19,210 bases of DNA from CAYJFG01 sp051881695. GTDB lineage: Bacteria > Bacillota > Clostridia > Oscillospirales > Acutalibacteraceae. The notes beneath the pieces were generated by a model. The model had not been told where the DNA came from and searched no databases. It saw nothing but the letters and a program-made list of their open reading frames with translations. The DNA lies in the NCBI GenBank assembly GCA_051881695.1, contig JBJEQJ010000004.1, positions 1 through 19,210 of the forward strand, written 5' to 3'. Positions 8,316 through 15,732 of this stretch are shown piece by piece (position 1 is the stretch's first letter; each line of letters begins with the position of its first letter). The position numbers and the translations under genes are program-made.

Positions 8316-9061
8316 CCGAACCTCCCCGAAATATAATCCTCTGTTTCCTTTTGCTTAGGCATAGAAAATATCTTATCGGTTTTGTCAAACTCCACCATAT
8401 CTCCAAGCAGAAAAAATGCCGTTTTATCAGATATTCTCAGCGCCTGCTGCATATTGTGGGTTACTATTACTATGGTGTATTTGTCCTTAAGCTTCAGCGC
8501 AAGCTCCTCAATCTTTGTTGTAGAAATAGGGTCCAGCGCACTTGTGGGTTCGTCCATTAACAGAACCTCAGGGTTTACTGCAAGCGCTCTTGCAATGCAA
8601 AGACGCTGCTGCTGTCCACCCGAAAGTCCCAGCGCACTCTTTTGCAGTCTGTCCTTCAGCTCATCCCAGATAGCCGCATTTTTAAGCGAGGTTTCTACAA
8701 TCTCGTCAAGCTGTCTTTTGCTTCTTACTCCGTGAGTTCTCGGACCGAAGGCAATATTGTCGTACACGCTCATCGGGAACGGGTTAGGCTTTTGGAACAC
8801 CATACCAACTCTTTTTCTTAAAACGTTTATGTCCATATTGCCGTAAATGTCCTCACCGTCAAGAGTTACCTCTCCGGTTATTTTACAGCCCTCAACCAAA
8901 TCGTTCATTCTGTTGAGCGATTTTAAAAGCGTAGATTTTCCGCAGCCGGATGGACCGATAAAGGCGGTAATCTCGTTAGGCTTAATATTGAGATTTATAT
9001 TTTTAAGAGCCTGAAATTTACCGTAGTAAAGGTCAAGGTCTTTTATTGCAAATTTATCCAT
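8312..9061 (-). CDS. pstB: Phosphate ABC transporter ATP-binding protein
   Basis: A 249-residue cytoplasmic ATPase of the Pst importer, typical length. Visible motifs: Walker A GPSGCGKST (36-44), Q-loop FQKPNPFPMS, signature LSGGQQQR (146-153), Walker B LLMDEP (167-172), D-loop SALD, and switch His 202 in VTHN. FQKPNPFP is characteristic of PstB among ABC ATPases. AAAGGAAAA precedes ATG 9061. It follows pstA by 18 bp and overlaps phoU by 4 bp. Confidence 0.97.
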   Translation of the reverse strand: MDKFAIKDLDLYYGKFQALKNINLNIKPNEITAFIGPSGCGKSTLLKSLNRMNDLVEGCKITGEVTLDGEDIYGNMDINVLRKRVGMVFQKPNPFPMSVYDNIAFGPRTHGVRSKRQLDEIVETSLKNAAIWDELKDRLQKSALGLSGGQQQRLCIARALAVNPEVLLMDEPTSALDPISTTKIEELALKLKDKYTIVIVTHNMQQALRISDKTAFFLLGDMVEFDKTDKIFSMPKQKETEDYISGRFG

Positions 9062-9079
9062 TTGGTATTTTCCTTTCTG

Positions 9080-9967
9080 TTATTTCTTTGTAAGCTTCTT
9101 TGCCGCAAAGGCTGACAGCGCATTGATAAGCACAACGGTTATAAGCAGTATAACTGCTGTTGCGTAGGCTGCGTCTGTGTGCAGTCCCTCGTTTGTAAGG
9201 CAGTACATATGCACCGCAAGAGTTCTGCCCGAGGACAAAAGTCCCTTTGGCATATCTGTTACTGTACCTGCCGTATACATAAGCGCCGCCGTTTCTCCGA
9301 CTATTCTGCCTATTGCAAGAATTACGCCGGCAAGTATTCCGGGAACTGCGCTTGGCAGCACAATTACAAATACTGTTCTCAGCTTTCCTGCTCCCAAACC
9401 GAAGCTGCCCTCTCGGAAAGAATCCGGAACGGTTTTAAGCGCTTCCTCAGTTGTTCTTATAATAAGCGGCAGAATCATTATGCTTATTGTAAGCACTCCT
9501 GCAAGAAGAGAATATCCCCAGCCGAGCGTTGTTACAAAGAAAATCATACCGAAAAGTCCGTATACAATAGACGGTATACCCGAAAGAGTTTCCGCCGCCA
9601 TTCTTATTACAGACACCAGCTTATTGCCTCTTTTTGCATATTCAACAAGATAAATTGCAGAAAATATACCCAGCGGAACTGCTATTAAAAGCGACATAAG
9701 AGTTATTGCTATAGTTGTAATTATCGACGGCATAAGCGAAACATTTTCCGAGGTGTATTTCCACGAGAACAGCTCAGGCTTAATGTTCGGAATACCGTTG
9801 ACTAAAATATATATTATCAAAAGAACCAATGCCCCTATGGTAATAATTGCCGCAAGCCCCACAAGCAGAAACATTAAAAATGACAGCGGCTTTTTCCTGT
9901 AGGACGCCATTCTTGTTTTGAAGGTCTGCTTATTAATTGCAGCAATGTTATCCTTTTCCTTGCTCAT
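9080..9967 (-). CDS. pstA: Phosphate ABC transporter permease PstA
   Basis: A 295-residue inner-membrane permease of the Pst importer. A basic cytoplasmic N-terminus (about 1-28) precedes six likely membrane segments starting with SFLMFLLVGLAAIITIGALV. The cytoplasmic loop that contacts PstB is REGSFGLGAGKLRTVFVIVL (185-204), and AIGRIVGETAALM (218-230) is a family hallmark. ATG 9967 overlaps the pstC stop by 4 bp (ATGA) with GGAGG upstream, favouring coupled translation. It pairs with PstC to form the channel. Confidence 0.95.
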   Translation of the reverse strand: MSKEKDNIAAINKQTFKTRMASYRKKPLSFLMFLLVGLAAIITIGALVLLIIYILVNGIPNIKPELFSWKYTSENVSLMPSIITTIAITLMSLLIAVPLGIFSAIYLVEYAKRGNKLVSVIRMAAETLSGIPSIVYGLFGMIFFVTTLGWGYSLLAGVLTISIMILPLIIRTTEEALKTVPDSFREGSFGLGAGKLRTVFVIVLPSAVPGILAGVILAIGRIVGETAALMYTAGTVTDMPKGLLSSGRTLAVHMYCLTNEGLHTDAAYATAVILLITVVLINALSAFAAKKLTKK

Positions 9968-10821
9968 TTCTTTTCAGACCTCCTTTTGAACAGTGCAAAT
10001 ACAAGATTTATTATCAATATGAACACAAACAGCACAACCGCCGTTGCAATAAGCACCTCTCTGTGCAGTCCTGTTGCATAGCCCATTTCAAGCACGATGT
10101 TTGTTGTAAGCGTGCGAACACCCAGTAAAATGTTCTGCGGAATCCACGGCTGATTGCCGGCGATAAGTACAACTGCCATTGTTTCGCCGACGGCTCTGCC
10201 TATGCCAAGCACAATGCCTGCCATAATGCCCGACTTTGCCGCAGGCAGTACGCACTTGAAAACACTTCTCTCCTTTGTAGCTCCCAAGGCGAGAGCACCC
10301 TCGTAGTAGCTTTCGGGTACGGCTCTTATTGCGCTTTCCGAAACGCCTATTATTGTCGGTAAAATCATAATACCCAAAATGATCGACGCTGTAAGCACAC
10401 TGCTTCCCGTTCCGCCGAAAACCTCTCTTACAAACGGAACTACAACGATAAGTCCGAAAAAGCCGTAAACTATTGACGGAATACCTGCCAGAAGCTCTAT
10501 AGCCGGCTTTATGATTTTATATATTTTTGCCGGACAAAAGCGAGCCATAAATACGGCTGTTAAAATTCCTATAGGAACGCCCACAATTATCGCACCCAGC
10601 GTTATGTACAGGCTTCCTACTATCATCGGCAAAATGCCGTAGCTTGCAGGGCTGTTTGAGGGCGCCCATTTTTGCCCTGTTATAAAGTCAAACAGTCCAA
10701 CCTTTGCCATTGCGGGCACACCGTTCATAAACAGAAAAATACATATAATAAGAACTGCCGCAACGGAAGTAAGGGTACATATGAAGAAAACAATCCTCAT
10801 TATTTTTTCAAATACTCTCAT
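9964..10821 (-). CDS. pstC: Phosphate ABC transporter permease PstC
   Basis: A 285-residue membrane permease, partner of PstA. It has an N-terminal membrane segment (about 9-33), the YGILPMIVGSLYITLGAII segment, SIVYGFFGLI (116-125), the EGALALGATKERSVFKCVLP coupling loop (174-193), and GIGRAVGETMAV (206-217), all typical of PstC. Start ATG 10821 has AAGGA very close (2 bases); a stronger AAAGGAG lies about 15 bases upstream, and ATG 10800 has no SD, so the start is slightly uncertain. The 162 bp separating it from pstS holds three hairpins, probably adjusting PstS versus permease dosage. Confidence 0.94.
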   Translation of the reverse strand: MRVFEKIMRIVFFICTLTSVAAVLIICIFLFMNGVPAMAKVGLFDFITGQKWAPSNSPASYGILPMIVGSLYITLGAIIVGVPIGILTAVFMARFCPAKIYKIIKPAIELLAGIPSIVYGFFGLIVVVPFVREVFGGTGSSVLTASIILGIMILPTIIGVSESAIRAVPESYYEGALALGATKERSVFKCVLPAAKSGIMAGIVLGIGRAVGETMAVVLIAGNQPWIPQNILLGVRTLTTNIVLEMGYATGLHREVLIATAVVLFVFILIINLVFALFKRRSEKK

Positions 10822-10854
10822 TTTCCTTACCGTTAACTCCTTTAACGAAACTTA

Positions 10855-10962
10855 AATCTCCTGTCGGCCTTGCCGACATCTTCCCCTTTTGTGCCGTCTG
10901 TATTTGCGGCAAGCCGCATATACAAACATACAGGCAAACGTAACCCTTCGCCTGCCTGTATG
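10855..10962 (-). repeat. Three consecutive hairpins between pstS and pstC, including a repeat fragment
   Basis: Stems seen: CATACAGGCA/TGCCTGTATG (10927-10936 with 10953-10962), TGCGGC-AA-GCCGCA (10905-10918), and TGTCGGC-CTT-GCCGACA (10862-10878). The last is followed on the plus strand by ATCTTCCCCTTTT, matching the layout of the GATGAC-TTC-GTCATC-TTTCCCCC part of the 128-bp repeat. The hairpin next to the pstS stop lacks a clear T-run, so it is more likely a processing or stability element than a full terminator. Confidence 0.7.
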
Positions 10963-10983
10963 CTGTAATTTCAAAAGACTTTT

Positions 10984-11919
10984 TTATTTTACTATATCGG
11001 ACCACACTGCTGTTTCGCCCTTGAATATGCTTGCAACCTGATCCATTGTTACATCCTCGCAGGTATTGGCGTTGTTTACGATAACTGCTATACCGTCCAT
11101 TGCAATTTTTGTTGATGTAAGGTTATTTACCTCTTCGTCCTTAAGCTCACGTGAAGCCATACCGATGTCGCAGGTGCCTTCCGTAGCAGCTGTCATACCT
11201 GAAGATGAGTCTGTAGTCTGAAGCTCAATTGTTACCTTGCTGTTTAAAGCTTCATATGCTTCCTTAAGCTTTTCCATTACAGGAGATACAGAGGAGGAGC
11301 CTGCTACTACAATCTTGCCCTCTGCCTTGCCGCCTTCAAATGCGCCTGCTTTTTCTACTGAAACATAGCCTTCCTTTTCAACAATTGCCTGACCGTCGTC
11401 GCTTAAAATGTAATTCATAAAGTCCTGAGCTGCGTCAGATAACTTTGCGTCCTTCTTAACTGCTACATTGAAGGGTCTTGCAATTTTGTATGTGCTGTCC
11501 TTTACAGTTTCGGCAGAAGGAGCAACTCCGTCAATCTTTAAAGCCTTAACTGTGTCGTTTAAAGAACCTAAGGAAATGTAACCGATAGCTGCTTCGTCGC
11601 CTGCTACGTTGCTCATAACTGCCTGTGTGCTGTTTATTGTTGTAGCACCCAGAGTTGTGTTATCTGTTTTGTTGCCGGCTTCGTCCTTAACAAGAACGCC
11701 TGTAAGCTCAACAAAAGCGTCTCTTGTGCCTGAACCCTCTTCTCTTGTAATAACCGAAATAGCCTTGCCGGTATCAAAGCTGCTCTCCTTCTGAGATTGA
11801 GAAGCAGGTGTTGTGTCGGAGCCTTCTCCGCTTGATGAACCTGTTGTGCTTGTACCGCAGCCTGCAAGTACTGCTGCACCCATAGCTGCCGTTAACAGAA
11901 ATGCTATAATCTTTTTCAT
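10984..11919 (-). CDS. pstS: Phosphate-binding lipoprotein PstS, circularly permuted order
   Basis: A 311-residue secreted lipoprotein, the substrate receptor of the Pst importer. MKK plus a hydrophobic stretch ends in lipobox LAGC (C21), followed by a Ser/Thr/Gly linker to about 50. The mature part has both PstS halves in swapped order. Residues 51-189 (AISVITREEGSGTRDAF ... EGYVSVE) correspond to the usual C-terminal half. Residues 201-311 (KIVVAGSSSVSPVMEKL ... IFKGETAVWSDIVK) correspond to the usual N-terminal half. Phosphate-contact loops GSSSVSP and REEGSGTR are both present. I chose ATG 11919 because AAAGGAGA lies 9 bases upstream and the signal peptide begins there; the longer frame to 11949 has no SD. 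First gene of the pst operon. Confidence 0.93.
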   Translation of the reverse strand: MKKIIAFLLTAAMGAAVLAGCGTSTTGSSSGEGSDTTPASQSQKESSFDTGKAISVITREEGSGTRDAFVELTGVLVKDEAGNKTDNTTLGATTINSTQAVMSNVAGDEAAIGYISLGSLNDTVKALKIDGVAPSAETVKDSTYKIARPFNVAVKKDAKLSDAAQDFMNYILSDDGQAIVEKEGYVSVEKAGAFEGGKAEGKIVVAGSSSVSPVMEKLKEAYEALNSKVTIELQTTDSSSGMTAATEGTCDIGMASRELKDEEVNNLTSTKIAMDGIAVIVNNANTCEDVTMDQVASIFKGETAVWSDIVK

Positions 11920-11973
11920 TTTTGTGTTTCTCCTTTGAATTGTTTTCAATTTTTCTTTTTGGTCTTTTTTTAA

Positions 11974-11998
11974 CCGGTATGTTCCTTGCCGGTATGTT
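11974..11998 (-). repeat. Direct repeat in the pstS leader
   Basis: CCGGTATGTT occurs twice on the plus strand, at 11974-11983 and 11989-11998, 15 bp apart (AACATACCGG in the transcript sense). It lies just downstream of the candidate pstS -10, so it would be at or near the 5' end of the message. Function unknown. Confidence 0.6.
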
Positions 11999-12002
11999 TC
12001 AT

Positions 12003-12067
12003 ACTATAATCTCAATATGTAAAGTTTATATGCTTTTATATGTAAAACGTAAGTAAAAAGAGTGTAA
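12003..12067 (-). promoter_or_regulatory. pst promoter region with PhoP/PhoB-type 11-bp repeats
   Basis: On the minus strand TTAC starts at 12067, 12056 and 12045, exactly 11 bp apart. A fourth TTTACA is at 12023-12018, and a TATAGT -10 candidate is at 12008-12003. No good -35 lies 17 bp from that -10, as expected for an activator-dependent promoter. PhoP/PhoB operators are direct repeats of TT(A/T)ACA-like half sites with 11-bp period, and this is the pstS promoter, so phosphate-starvation control is likely. Confidence 0.65.
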
Positions 12068-12080
12068 GGTGATTTTCGCC

Positions 12081-12119
12081 AAAAAACAAAAGCCGCCTGC
12101 GGAAAACAACCGCAGACGG
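12081..12119 (-). terminator. Rho-independent terminator of the Crp/Fnr gene
   Basis: Stem CCGCCTGCGG (12093-12102) with CCGCAGACGG (12110-12119), one mismatch and a 7-nt loop. On the minus strand it is followed by CTTTTGTTTTTT, a clear T-rich tract. It lies 36 bp past the stop and separates this gene from the pst promoter. Confidence 0.85.
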
Positions 12120-12155
12120 TGGTAAAAATATGTAAAGGGCTTTCCTTTTAACCCC

Positions 12156-12812
12156 TTAATAGTTTTCGGCAATAACGCTTAAAGCACCGGTATTCAAAAT
12201 ATTAATGCTTCCGTAACAGGTTTTTACAAAGCCCTTTTTCACAAAGGAGTTTAGTATTTTGCTCACCGTTACTCTCGAAACTCCCACAAGGCTTCCTATT
12301 TCCTCATGCGTAAGATGTACCGTGTCGGTATTGTCCTTTGCCTGAAGAAGCAGTGCGGCAATGCGGCAGTCTGCCTGTAAAAAGGTAATGCTTGAAACCT
12401 GTGAGGATAACATTCGTATAGATTGCGCCTGAAGCTTTAAAAGGCTCATAGCAAGCCCCGGCTCACTGCGGAAGCGGTTAAGCAGTGTTTGGCGGTTAAT
12501 TGCAATAATCTCGCTTTTTTGCATTGCCTTTGCGCTTGATACTCTCGGCATACCGTCAAAAAAAGCCGCCTCGCCCAATATTCCGCCGCCTGTCATAATA
12601 GTCAGCGTTTTCTCCATTCCGCCCTGAGAGCTGAAAAATATTTTTACCTGACCCCTTTTAAGGTAATAAAAACATTCGGCGCTTTCACCCTGATAGTATA
12701 TCATTTGTCCCTTGCTGTAAATTCTTGCGGGAGCTATGGTTTCAAAAAGCCCCCTAAGCTCGCTTGGCAGATTTGCGTAGTTGTCGCCGTAAAAGGTGAT
12801 TGTTCTTTCCAT
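12156..12812 (-). CDS. Crp/Fnr-family transcriptional regulator
   Basis: A 218-residue regulator. The cyclic-nucleotide-binding-like beta-roll spans about 15-125 with GILGEAAFFDGMPRVSSA (77-94). A dimerisation helix (about 115-145) follows, then a winged helix-turn-helix (about 150-215) with LTHEEIGSLVGVSRVTVSKI (167-186) as recognition unit. The usual Arg-Ser of cAMP-binding CRP reads R90-V91, so the ligand may differ or be absent. There is no N-terminal Cys cluster as in FNR, so an Fe-S oxygen sensor is unlikely. ATG 12812 is preceded by AAGGA. Divergent from leuC over 162 bp, which makes leuCD and itself plausible targets, though nothing proves this. Confidence 0.88.
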   Translation of the reverse strand: MERTITFYGDNYANLPSELRGLFETIAPARIYSKGQMIYYQGESAECFYYLKRGQVKIFFSSQGGMEKTLTIMTGGGILGEAAFFDGMPRVSSAKAMQKSEIIAINRQTLLNRFRSEPGLAMSLLKLQAQSIRMLSSQVSSITFLQADCRIAALLLQAKDNTDTVHLTHEEIGSLVGVSRVTVSKILNSFVKKGFVKTCYGSINILNTGALSVIAENY

Positions 12813-12831
12813 TTATTTCCTTCTTTCTGAT

Positions 12832-12924
12832 ATACCGCACATTTTTCTTAATCTTAAGCTTTCCCCGGGCGGTATTCTCCCTTTACTTCTTTAGATTGTA
12901 GCATAGTTTACATTCTTTTGGCAA
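12832..12924 (-). promoter_or_regulatory. Promoter and leader of the Crp/Fnr gene, with inverted repeat
   Basis: On the minus strand TTGCCA (12924-12919) and TACAAT (12900-12895) are 18 bp apart, a good vegetative promoter. In the leader, ATACCGC (12832-12838) and GCGGTAT (12869-12875) form a 7-bp inverted repeat 30 bp apart that could be an RNA hairpin or a looped operator. The leuC promoter should lie on the opposite strand in the same interval, but I cannot place it convincingly. Confidence 0.5.
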
Positions 12925-12974
12925 CGGCTATGGCATAATTTAATCACATTAATTTATTCGGGAGGTTATTTCAA

Positions 12975-14234
12975 ATGGGAATGACTATGTCACAGAAAAT
13001 TCTTGCCGCACACGCAGGCCTTAAAGAGGTCAAGGCAGGACAGCTGATAGAAGCAAAATTAGACCTCGTTCTGGGTAACGACGTAACCTCGCCCGTTGCT
13101 ATAAATGTTTTTGAGGGCAACGGCGCACAAAGCGTTTTTGACAACACAAAAATTGCTATGGTTATGGACCACTTTACCCCGAACAAGGATATAAAAGCGG
13201 CTCAGCAATGTATGCAGGTAAGACAGTTTGCAGACAAGTACGACATAAAAAATTACTACGACGTCGGACAAATGGGCATTGAACACGCACTTCTTCCGGA
13301 AAAGGGACTTGTCGGCCCGGGAAGTCTTTGCATCGGCGCAGACTCTCACACCTGTACATACGGTGCTCTCGGCGCATTCTCCACAGGCGTAGGCTCAACA
13401 GATATGGCGGCAGGCATGATAACCGGCAAGGCTTGGTTTAAGGTTCCGGGCGCTATAAAATTCAATTTAACAGGCAAGCCGCAGGGCTATGTAAGCGGCA
13501 AGGACGTAATTCTCCATATTATCGGTATGATTGGCGTTGACGGCGCTTTATACAAGTCGATGGAATTTTCCGGCGACGGACTTAAATATCTTAACATTGA
13601 CGACCGCCTCTGCATTGCAAATATGGCTATTGAGGCAGGCGCCAAAAACGGTATTTTCCCTGTTGACGATATTACAAGAGAATATACAAACGGCCGCTTT
13701 ATCGGCACTCCTGTTGAATACACAGCAGACGAGGACGCAGTTTACGACGCAGTTTATGATATAGATTTATCAACACTTCGCCCGACAGTTGCCTTTCCGC
13801 ATCTGCCGGAGAACACAAAAACTATTGACGAGGTTGGCAAGGTTAAAATAGACCAGGTTGTTATAGGCTCCTGCACAAACGGCAGAATGAGCGATTTAAG
13901 AGCAGCTGCGGCAATACTTAAGGACAGAAAGCTTGCAAAGGGCGTGCGCTGTATTATATTCCCCGGCACACAGAACATCTGGCTTGAGGCAATGCACGAG
14001 GGCTTGTTTGACATATTTATAAATGCAGGCGCAGTTGTTTCAACGCCCACCTGCGGTCCTTGCCTTGGCGGACATATGGGTATTCTTGCCGAGGGAGAGC
14101 GCGCCGTTTCGACAACAAACAGAAACTTTGTAGGCAGAATGGGTCATGTAGACAGCGAGGTTTACCTTGCAAGCCCGGCTGTAGCGGCGGCAAGCGCAGT
14201 AACAGGCTATATAACAGACCCCGAAAAGCTGTAA
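12975..14234 (+). CDS. leuC: 3-isopropylmalate dehydratase large subunit
   Basis: A 419-residue aconitase-superfamily protein, the short LeuC form that pairs with a separate small subunit. The enzyme isomerises 2- to 3-isopropylmalate in leucine synthesis. 4Fe-4S ligands are C300 (GSCTNGR), C360 and C363 (PTCGPCLGG). GADSHTCTYGALGAF (121-135) is the active-site hallmark. Homoaconitase/LeuC-like paralogues look similar, so specificity rests on the pairing with leuD. ATG 12975 follows GGGAGG by 9 bases; in-frame ATGs at codons 3 and 5 lack their own SD. leuA and leuB are not in the window. Confidence 0.93.
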   Translation: MGMTMSQKILAAHAGLKEVKAGQLIEAKLDLVLGNDVTSPVAINVFEGNGAQSVFDNTKIAMVMDHFTPNKDIKAAQQCMQVRQFADKYDIKNYYDVGQMGIEHALLPEKGLVGPGSLCIGADSHTCTYGALGAFSTGVGSTDMAAGMITGKAWFKVPGAIKFNLTGKPQGYVSGKDVILHIIGMIGVDGALYKSMEFSGDGLKYLNIDDRLCIANMAIEAGAKNGIFPVDDITREYTNGRFIGTPVEYTADEDAVYDAVYDIDLSTLRPTVAFPHLPENTKTIDEVGKVKIDQVVIGSCTNGRMSDLRAAAAILKDRKLAKGVRCIIFPGTQNIWLEAMHEGLFDIFINAGAVVSTPTCGPCLGGHMGILAEGERAVSTTNRNFVGRMGHVDSEVYLASPAVAAASAVTGYITDPEKL

Positions 14235-14255
14235 TAGAGAGGAGATAAGATAATT

Positions 14256-14738
14256 ATGAATGCACACGGTACAGTACATAAGTACGGCGACAATGTAGAT
14301 ACAGACGTTATTATCCCTGCAAGATATTTAAACACCGCCTTGCACAGCGAGCTTGCAAAGCATTGTATGGAGGATATTGACAAGGAATTTGTAAACAACG
14401 TAAAAGACGGCGACATTATGGTTGCAGAGAAAAACTTCGGCTGCGGCTCTTCAAGAGAGCACGCTCCCATTGCAATTAAGGCTTCCGGTATTTCCTGCGT
14501 AATTGCCTCCACCTTTGCCCGCATTTTTTACAGAAACGCCATAAACATCGGTCTGCCTATCCTTGAATGTGACGAAGCGGCAAAGGACATAAAAAACGGC
14601 GACGAGGTTGAGGTTGACTACAACACAGGCATTATTACAAATGTAACAACCGGCAAAACCTACAAGGCAGAGCCGTTCCCGGAGTTTATCCAGAACATTA
14701 TCGCAAAGGGCGGTCTGCTCAACTATATTAAGGAATAA
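14256..14738 (+). CDS. leuD: 3-isopropylmalate dehydratase small subunit
   Basis: A 160-residue swivel-domain subunit that completes the LeuC active site. Typical motifs: DNVDTDVIIPARYLN (12-26), FGCGSSREHAP (61-71), and STFARIFYRNAINIGLP (84-100). ATG 14256 follows a GAGAGGAG site 21 bp after the leuC stop, so the two are co-transcribed and probably translated in fixed ratio. Its last 78 bp plus 30 bp downstream occur again at 16172-16279 with one mismatch, so this 3' end has been duplicated. This copy is intact. Confidence 0.95.
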   Translation: MNAHGTVHKYGDNVDTDVIIPARYLNTALHSELAKHCMEDIDKEFVNNVKDGDIMVAEKNFGCGSSREHAPIAIKASGISCVIASTFARIFYRNAINIGLPILECDEAAKDIKNGDEVEVDYNTGIITNVTTGKTYKAEPFPEFIQNIIAKGGLLNYIKE

Positions 14739-14790
14739 TCACTTAATATAAGCTTTAACGCATATATTTAAAGCTTAAATTCATTATTTA

Positions 14791-14826
14791 AAAGGGGAGC
14801 TGCGGCAAAAGCCGCAGCTCCCCTTT
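14791..14826. terminator. Strong terminator hairpin, probably bidirectional
   Basis: A perfect 16-bp stem, AAAGGGGAGCTGCGGC (14791-14806) with its complement at 14811-14826 and an AAAA loop. It lies 52 bp after leuD and 49 bp past the stop of the convergent dockerin gene. T-runs are short on both sides (CCCCTTTA rightward, CCCCTTTTAAAT leftward). The second copy of this region near 16280 lacks it. Confidence 0.8.
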
Positions 14827-14874
14827 ATATGGCTGTATGTTAATTTACCGTTTAATTAATATCCGGTTATTGCG

Positions 14875-15528
14875 CTATATTGCAATTTTTGCAATAACCC
14901 TTTGCATACCGAGGACATCCTTAATATTTATTTCGTAGTTGCCGTCGAAATCCATAAAAAGATTATCATATGCCATAAAACCCGGTTTAAACGAAATTGT
15001 ACCGTAATTTGCAAGCGCTTTCTGAACGTCTAAAACGTCATTCATTGTTATTTCGCTGTCCTGATTAACATCTCCGGCAGAGTAAAGCTCATACCTTGCG
15101 GCTTTAATACTGTCGGTTATTGAGTCAAAGTCAAGCTCCCCGGAATTATGCGCTTCTTCCAAGGTAAGGATTACACCGTCCTTTTCCGCATACAGACCCG
15201 GCTCATACGGCATATAAATGTTTTTACTAATCACTACACATCTTCCGATTCTTGTTGCTATACACGCCGGAGTTACCACTCCGCTGCTGCCCTTGAATAC
15301 GGTCCAGCCGTTTGCCTGTGTAATAATTCTTACGGTTGCCGCCTCTTCACCGTCGCCTCCGACAACAGTATGACTAACATTGTTTTCATCGAGATAAGCA
15401 GCAAACCTTTGTAAAAGCTCCTCTTCCGTAACATCCTGTGTTCCCTGTGCCCCTGCGGTAAGCACTGCCGCAGACAAAACCATTACAGCCGATAATAAAA
15501 CACATATTATTTTTTTACTAAGCTTCAT
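14875..15528 (-). CDS. Secreted protein with C-terminal type I dockerin
   Basis: A 217-residue exported protein. MKLSKK plus a hydrophobic core (about 7-25) ending around AGA-Q is a Sec signal peptide. The central region (about 35-145) is not one I recognise and has no glycosidase motif. The C-terminus (152-215) is a dockerin with two calcium loops: D153, N155, D157, T161, D164, and D193, D195, N197, N201, D204, each followed by a helix (VLDVQKALA, VLGMQRVIA). Dockerins dock proteins onto cohesins of scaffoldins. No cohesin gene is in the window. ATG 15528 is preceded by AAAGGTGAT; a GTG start 15 bases upstream overlaps that site and is less likely. Monocistronic with its own promoter. Confidence 0.85.
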   Translation of the reverse strand: MKLSKKIICVLLSAVMVLSAAVLTAGAQGTQDVTEEELLQRFAAYLDENNVSHTVVGGDGEEAATVRIITQANGWTVFKGSSGVVTPACIATRIGRCVVISKNIYMPYEPGLYAEKDGVILTLEEAHNSGELDFDSITDSIKAARYELYSAGDVNQDSEITMNDVLDVQKALANYGTISFKPGFMAYDNLFMDFDGNYEINIKDVLGMQRVIAKIAI

Positions 15529-15596
15529 AACAGCCGTTATCACCTTTCAATTTATTATTTACAGAACAATTAATCTTATTATCATTCTGTTATACA

Positions 15597-15625
15597 ATTA
15601 TAACTAAACACTAAGAATATTTCAA
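15597..15625 (-). promoter_or_regulatory. Promoter of the dockerin-protein gene
   Basis: On the minus strand TTGAAA (15625-15620), a 17-bp spacer and TATAAT (15602-15597) lie about 70 bp upstream of the start. This is near consensus, inside an AT-rich intergenic stretch (15529-15732). Confidence 0.7.
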
Positions 15626-15732
15626 GTATTTTTGTAAATTTTTTATATAATAAAAGCAACAAAATCATTCAATACAATTGTTTTTTAACTATCATATCTT
15701 CTGTAAATTAGCTTATGCGTTTTTGCATCAAT

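Noticed and set aside
10808..11005. 65-residue minus-strand ORF between pstS and pstC
   Set aside because: It is made of hairpin and repeat sequence and overlaps both flanking genes. No SD or homology-like composition is visible.
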